Assembly: GCF_000686525.1 (NCBI RefSeq)
Contig: NZ_JMKT01000009.1
Span: 310,001 to 374,000 of the forward strand
Source: Desulfonatronovibrio hydrogenovorans DSM 9292
GTDB taxonomy: Bacteria; Desulfobacterota; Desulfovibrionia; Desulfovibrionales; Desulfonatronovibrionaceae
DNA: 64,000 nucleotides
Direction: 5' to 3'
The translations under genes were made by a program, and so were the position numbers. The notes beneath the pieces are model-generated. The model ran no database searches. It worked only from the letters and a program-made list of their open reading frames with translations, and was not told where the DNA came from. Of the stretch, positions 61,522 to 64,000 are shown one piece after another. Numbering within the stretch: position 1 is the first letter of the stretch; each line of letters begins with the position of its first letter.

Positions 61522-62487
61522 CTAGTAGTATAACCCGGCGTTTCCACCCGTGTGAATGAATAACACCGGACCACTGCCCAGAAGCTTGTCCTTTGAGTAG
61601 CTCAGCAAGGCAGCTGCAGCTTTGCCTGTGTACACAGGATCCAGCAGAATGCCTTCCAGCTCGGCAAAAATCTGGGAGGCTGCCTCGCCCTCCCTGGAAG
61701 CACAGGCATAACCAGGGCCGACAAATCCGTCATCAATGATGATTTTGTCCGGGTCCACCTGCTTACCCAGCAACCGGGCCGTGGACTGTGCAAGCTCATG
61801 GACCAGTTCAAACTGCTCTGGCCTGGACCTGGAAGCACTGATGCCCAGGACCTGGGTCTCACTCCTGGCCAGGCACTGCCCCACCACCAGGCCGGCCTGG
61901 GTTCCGGCTGAACTGGTGGAATGAAGAATATGGGAAAAATGGACTCCAGTCTGTTCTGAATACTGGCGGATTTCGTCAAAAACCCTTACATAACTGAGTG
62001 CTCCCACAGCATCGCTTCCTCCAGGGTGTAGAACATAAACCTCTTCTGCCTGATCCCTTAAAGAGGCAATCACGGATTGCAAACGGTTGTCCAGGGCTGT
62101 CCTGTTATCCGGCTCATAGTGGCAGCGGGCCCCCCATTTGGCAAAAACAGCCCGGCTCAAGGGATTCTGGTCCGATTCAGTACCAGGCAGGACCACATGG
62201 AATTTCAAGCCACAGGCTGCTGCCCCGGCTGCGGCATTTCGACTGAAGCTGGTGGCCTTGGTAGTAACAACAGCGGTTGCTTTCCGGACAAGTGCATCTC
62301 CCAGGAGGAAGTCGAGCTTCCGGGTTTTGTTTCCTCCCAGGCCAAATCCGGTCAAATCGTCACGCAAAACATAAATTTCCAGCCCGAACTGCAAAGACAC
62401 ACGGGGCAACCTGTGAATAATAACAGGCAGTTGAATAAGGTTGGCCCGCTGATAAGGGGCCAGACAATCAGATATGGTCTTGGTCAA
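61522..62487 (-). CDS. PLP-dependent D-cysteine desulfhydrase / ACC deaminase family enzyme
   Basis: The 321-aa fold type II enzyme has VLRDDLTGFGLGGNKTRKLDF with Lys54 forming the PLP Schiff base, FSRNAAAGAAACGLKFHVVL, the PLP phosphate loop STSSAGTQAGLVVG and FIHTGGNAGLYY. D-cysteine desulfhydrase, which releases sulfide, pyruvate and ammonia, is the most probable activity; ACC deaminase cannot be excluded without active-site comparison. It lies alone, 125 nt before the transporter gene. Confidence 0.86.
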   Translation of the reverse strand: MTKTISDCLAPYQRANLIQLPVIIHRLPRVSLQFGLEIYVLRDDLTGFGLGGNKTRKLDFLLGDALVRKATAVVTTKATSFSRNAAAGAAACGLKFHVVLPGTESDQNPLSRAVFAKWGARCHYEPDNRTALDNRLQSVIASLRDQAEEVYVLHPGGSDAVGALSYVRVFDEIRQYSEQTGVHFSHILHSTSSAGTQAGLVVGQCLARSETQVLGISASRSRPEQFELVHELAQSTARLLGKQVDPDKIIIDDGFVGPGYACASREGEAASQIFAELEGILLDPVYTGKAAAALLSYSKDKLLGSGPVLFIHTGGNAGLYY

Positions 62488-62677
62488 TTGTTCTTCCTTT
62501 CTGCTGAAATCCGGACAAGACCGGAAGCGCTTATGGACTTTAATCCATCAGGATTGCCACCTGTCTTGAATTTGGACTTCCTGTAAAAAGTTTTTTCAGA
62601 TTCCGACCATGATCAATTAAACTCCAGCCCAGTCCTTTGCCCTTGAAAAGATCCCGGACCGGTTTTTAGGACAAGAA

Positions 62678-64000
62678 CTACCTAATTTCACTGAAGTGCT
62701 CACGCAGCCGTAAAAGGGACTGCTCATCCCAGCCCGGAGGTTCAGTCAGGGCCACCCAGGCGTCAAAGTAATGCTCTGCAGCATACTCATGGCCGTAGCC
62801 TGGCGGAGCTGTTCCAGCCGCCATATCCGCAGCAAGCTGGAGCATGGTGATCATGGGGAACCACCGCAGGTCCGAAGATACATCAGGACCACGGGGATCA
62901 CCCATCCAGGCAGGCTCCTGGTAGAAGGAATCCGGAGAAAAAAAGGTGATGGGATCACTGGCATACTGGAGAAAGGCAATCCGGAAGTCGCCCCAGGGGG
63001 CTTGACCCTGTTCAAGGCCGCCTGACTGGTTGGCAAACCGGATCACTGAGTCGTCCCGGAAACGGGGCAGCCACTCCGGAGTGCCGGCCCGGCGGCGCTG
63101 GGTTATATCCCGCCAGGTGTCCATCCGAAATGGTGGACCAACCCAGAGAGCACCATTAAAGGGGTCATCTATGATATCGTAGAAATCAAAGGAACGGTCC
63201 AGGTTCATGGCTCCCAGGCTCATCCCGAACAGGTACAGGGCCGGTCTGTCACTCTTTGGCAGTTCCCGCCAGCGCCCGTAAACAGCCTGGAACAGGGCTC
63301 GGGTGCTCTCCACTCCGTAATTGCCGTCAGCCACCACAGACAGCGGACTGGGCAGATAGCTGTACTGGGCAGCCACACTGGCCACATCACCCCGGTGCAG
63401 ATACTCCAGGGTGTCCACCCCTGCCGGATCAATCCAGCCTGTGCCGGTGGGGGCAATGAGCACCAGAATGGAGCGGTTGAAACCGCCAATCCGCTCCAGT
63501 TCGGCCAGGGCCAGTTCAGCCCGTTCCCTTGATGTTTCAGCAGCATTCAGGCCAACATAGACCCGCAAAGGATCTCTGGTCTGCTCTTTTGTAAACCGGG
63601 CAATATCCTGGGCTGCCGGCCCACCTGCAAGATAGCGGCGACCCTGACGGCCCATGGTTTCCCAGGAGATAAGAGAATCCGGACTGCCGGCCCGCAGACT
63701 ATCCTGGGGCTGGGCCTGCTCAGGTTCAATCAGGGCATCCACCTGCTGATGGGAGTAATCCGCACTTTTGAGCAAAGATGAAAACAAGACCCCGTTCATC
63801 ATGGCCCAGAACAGATAGAAGGACAAAAGCAAGCCAATGACCACTGAGACCCGGTGGGGAACAACCCGGCGTAAATGACCCGAAAAAAAATTCCAGAGAG
63901 CTGCAAAGAGCTTTCCCAGAGCAAAGACAACCAGAAAGACCAGCATCCCCACCAGACCGACCCACAAGGCCCGGACTCCTGGAACTTCCTCCATGCCCAT
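62678..64000 (-). CDS. Membrane alpha/beta-hydrolase family protein, partial
   Basis: The frame is open to the right window edge, so the N-terminus is missing or the ATG at 63998-64000 is internal. Two membrane segments near the start are followed by a soluble hydrolase domain with the nucleophile elbow YLFGMSLGAM (GxSxG). SGGLEQGQAPWGDF, WFPMITMLQLAADM and PPGYGHEYAAEHYFDAWVAL lie in the C-terminal part and resemble the Abhydrolase_9 family, whose substrate is unknown. Confidence 0.8.
   Translation of the reverse strand: MGMEEVPGVRALWVGLVGMLVFLVVFALGKLFAALWNFFSGHLRRVVPHRVSVVIGLLLSFYLFWAMMNGVLFSSLLKSADYSHQQVDALIEPEQAQPQDSLRAGSPDSLISWETMGRQGRRYLAGGPAAQDIARFTKEQTRDPLRVYVGLNAAETSRERAELALAELERIGGFNRSILVLIAPTGTGWIDPAGVDTLEYLHRGDVASVAAQYSYLPSPLSVVADGNYGVESTRALFQAVYGRWRELPKSDRPALYLFGMSLGAMNLDRSFDFYDIIDDPFNGALWVGPPFRMDTWRDITQRRRAGTPEWLPRFRDDSVIRFANQSGGLEQGQAPWGDFRIAFLQYASDPITFFSPDSFYQEPAWMGDPRGPDVSSDLRWFPMITMLQLAADMAAGTAPPGYGHEYAAEHYFDAWVALTEPPGWDEQSLLRLREHFSEIR

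Overview
The window looks like chromosome from a Gram-negative, sulfate-reducer-type bacterium of the Desulfobacterota/Desulfovibrionales. This is inferred, not proven. The reasons are a variant cytochrome c maturation system whose CcmE carries a CxxxY motif, as described for Desulfovibrio; a deoxyhypusine-synthase-like gene in a polyamine operon; a 'GAK'-type gene set; a TAXI-TRAP transporter; and an LPS-heptose plus Mla-type cluster. I see no insertion sequence, prophage, integrase or CRISPR array. Genes are densely packed, often with 1-11 nt overlaps.

Layout, left to right. (1) 1-10.1 kb is transport and stress: a SLC13-type carrier cut by the window edge; a fluoride channel gene crcB behind a recognisable fluoride riboswitch, with a flavoprotein gene downstream; the Mg2+ channel mgtE; a TAXI-TRAP solute-binding protein, fused permease and UspA; and a small arsenate reductase. 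(2) 10.2-16.6 kb is the most unusual block, a one-directional seven-gene locus: an XXXCH protein, a PHP-like protein, an amphi-Trp protein, a PhoU-kinase fusion, an ATP-grasp enzyme, a CofD/YvcK-like protein and a second amphi-Trp protein, closed by a strong terminator. It matches the computationally named but functionally uncharacterised GAK system. The usual HprK-like kinase is not seen, and a PhoU-aminoglycoside-phosphotransferase-like fusion and a PHP-like protein are present. A ten-codon mini-ORF appears translationally coupled to the CofD-like gene.

(3) 16.6-23.1 kb (minus): proS-xseA-uvrB-nadD, then a Zur-type regulator divergent from (4) znuA-znuC-znuB-lgt, with a palindromic Zur-like box on the znuA promoter. 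(5) 26.8-33.4 kb: a FemAB-like acyltransferase, a chemoreceptor of unusual topology, a Na/phosphate symporter homologue, tRNA-Leu(CAA), an orphan small protein and rsmG. (6) 33.6-39.7 kb (plus): fabD, argS, a SPOR-domain protein, and then pyruvoyl arginine decarboxylase, agmatinase and a deoxyhypusine-synthase-like enzyme, which together form an arginine-to-polyamine route.

(7) 39.7-45.9 kb (minus): a compact run guaB-guaA-tatB-tatC-hisB-lipoprotein-hisA, apparently from one promoter. (8) 46-51.6 kb (minus): ccmE-F-A-B-C-D plus a TPR gene, without ccmG or ccmH. (9) 51.7-59.1 kb: a CNNM/CorC protein, then gmhB, two heptosyltransferase-like genes and an MlaE/F/D plus PqiC-like lipoprotein set, all serving the outer membrane. 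(10) 59.1-64 kb (minus): a methyltransferase, a PspC-domain protein, an ACR3/BASS-type transporter, a D-cysteine-desulfhydrase-type PLP enzyme and an alpha/beta-hydrolase cut by the right edge.

All calls rest on reading motifs and context by eye. No database search was possible.
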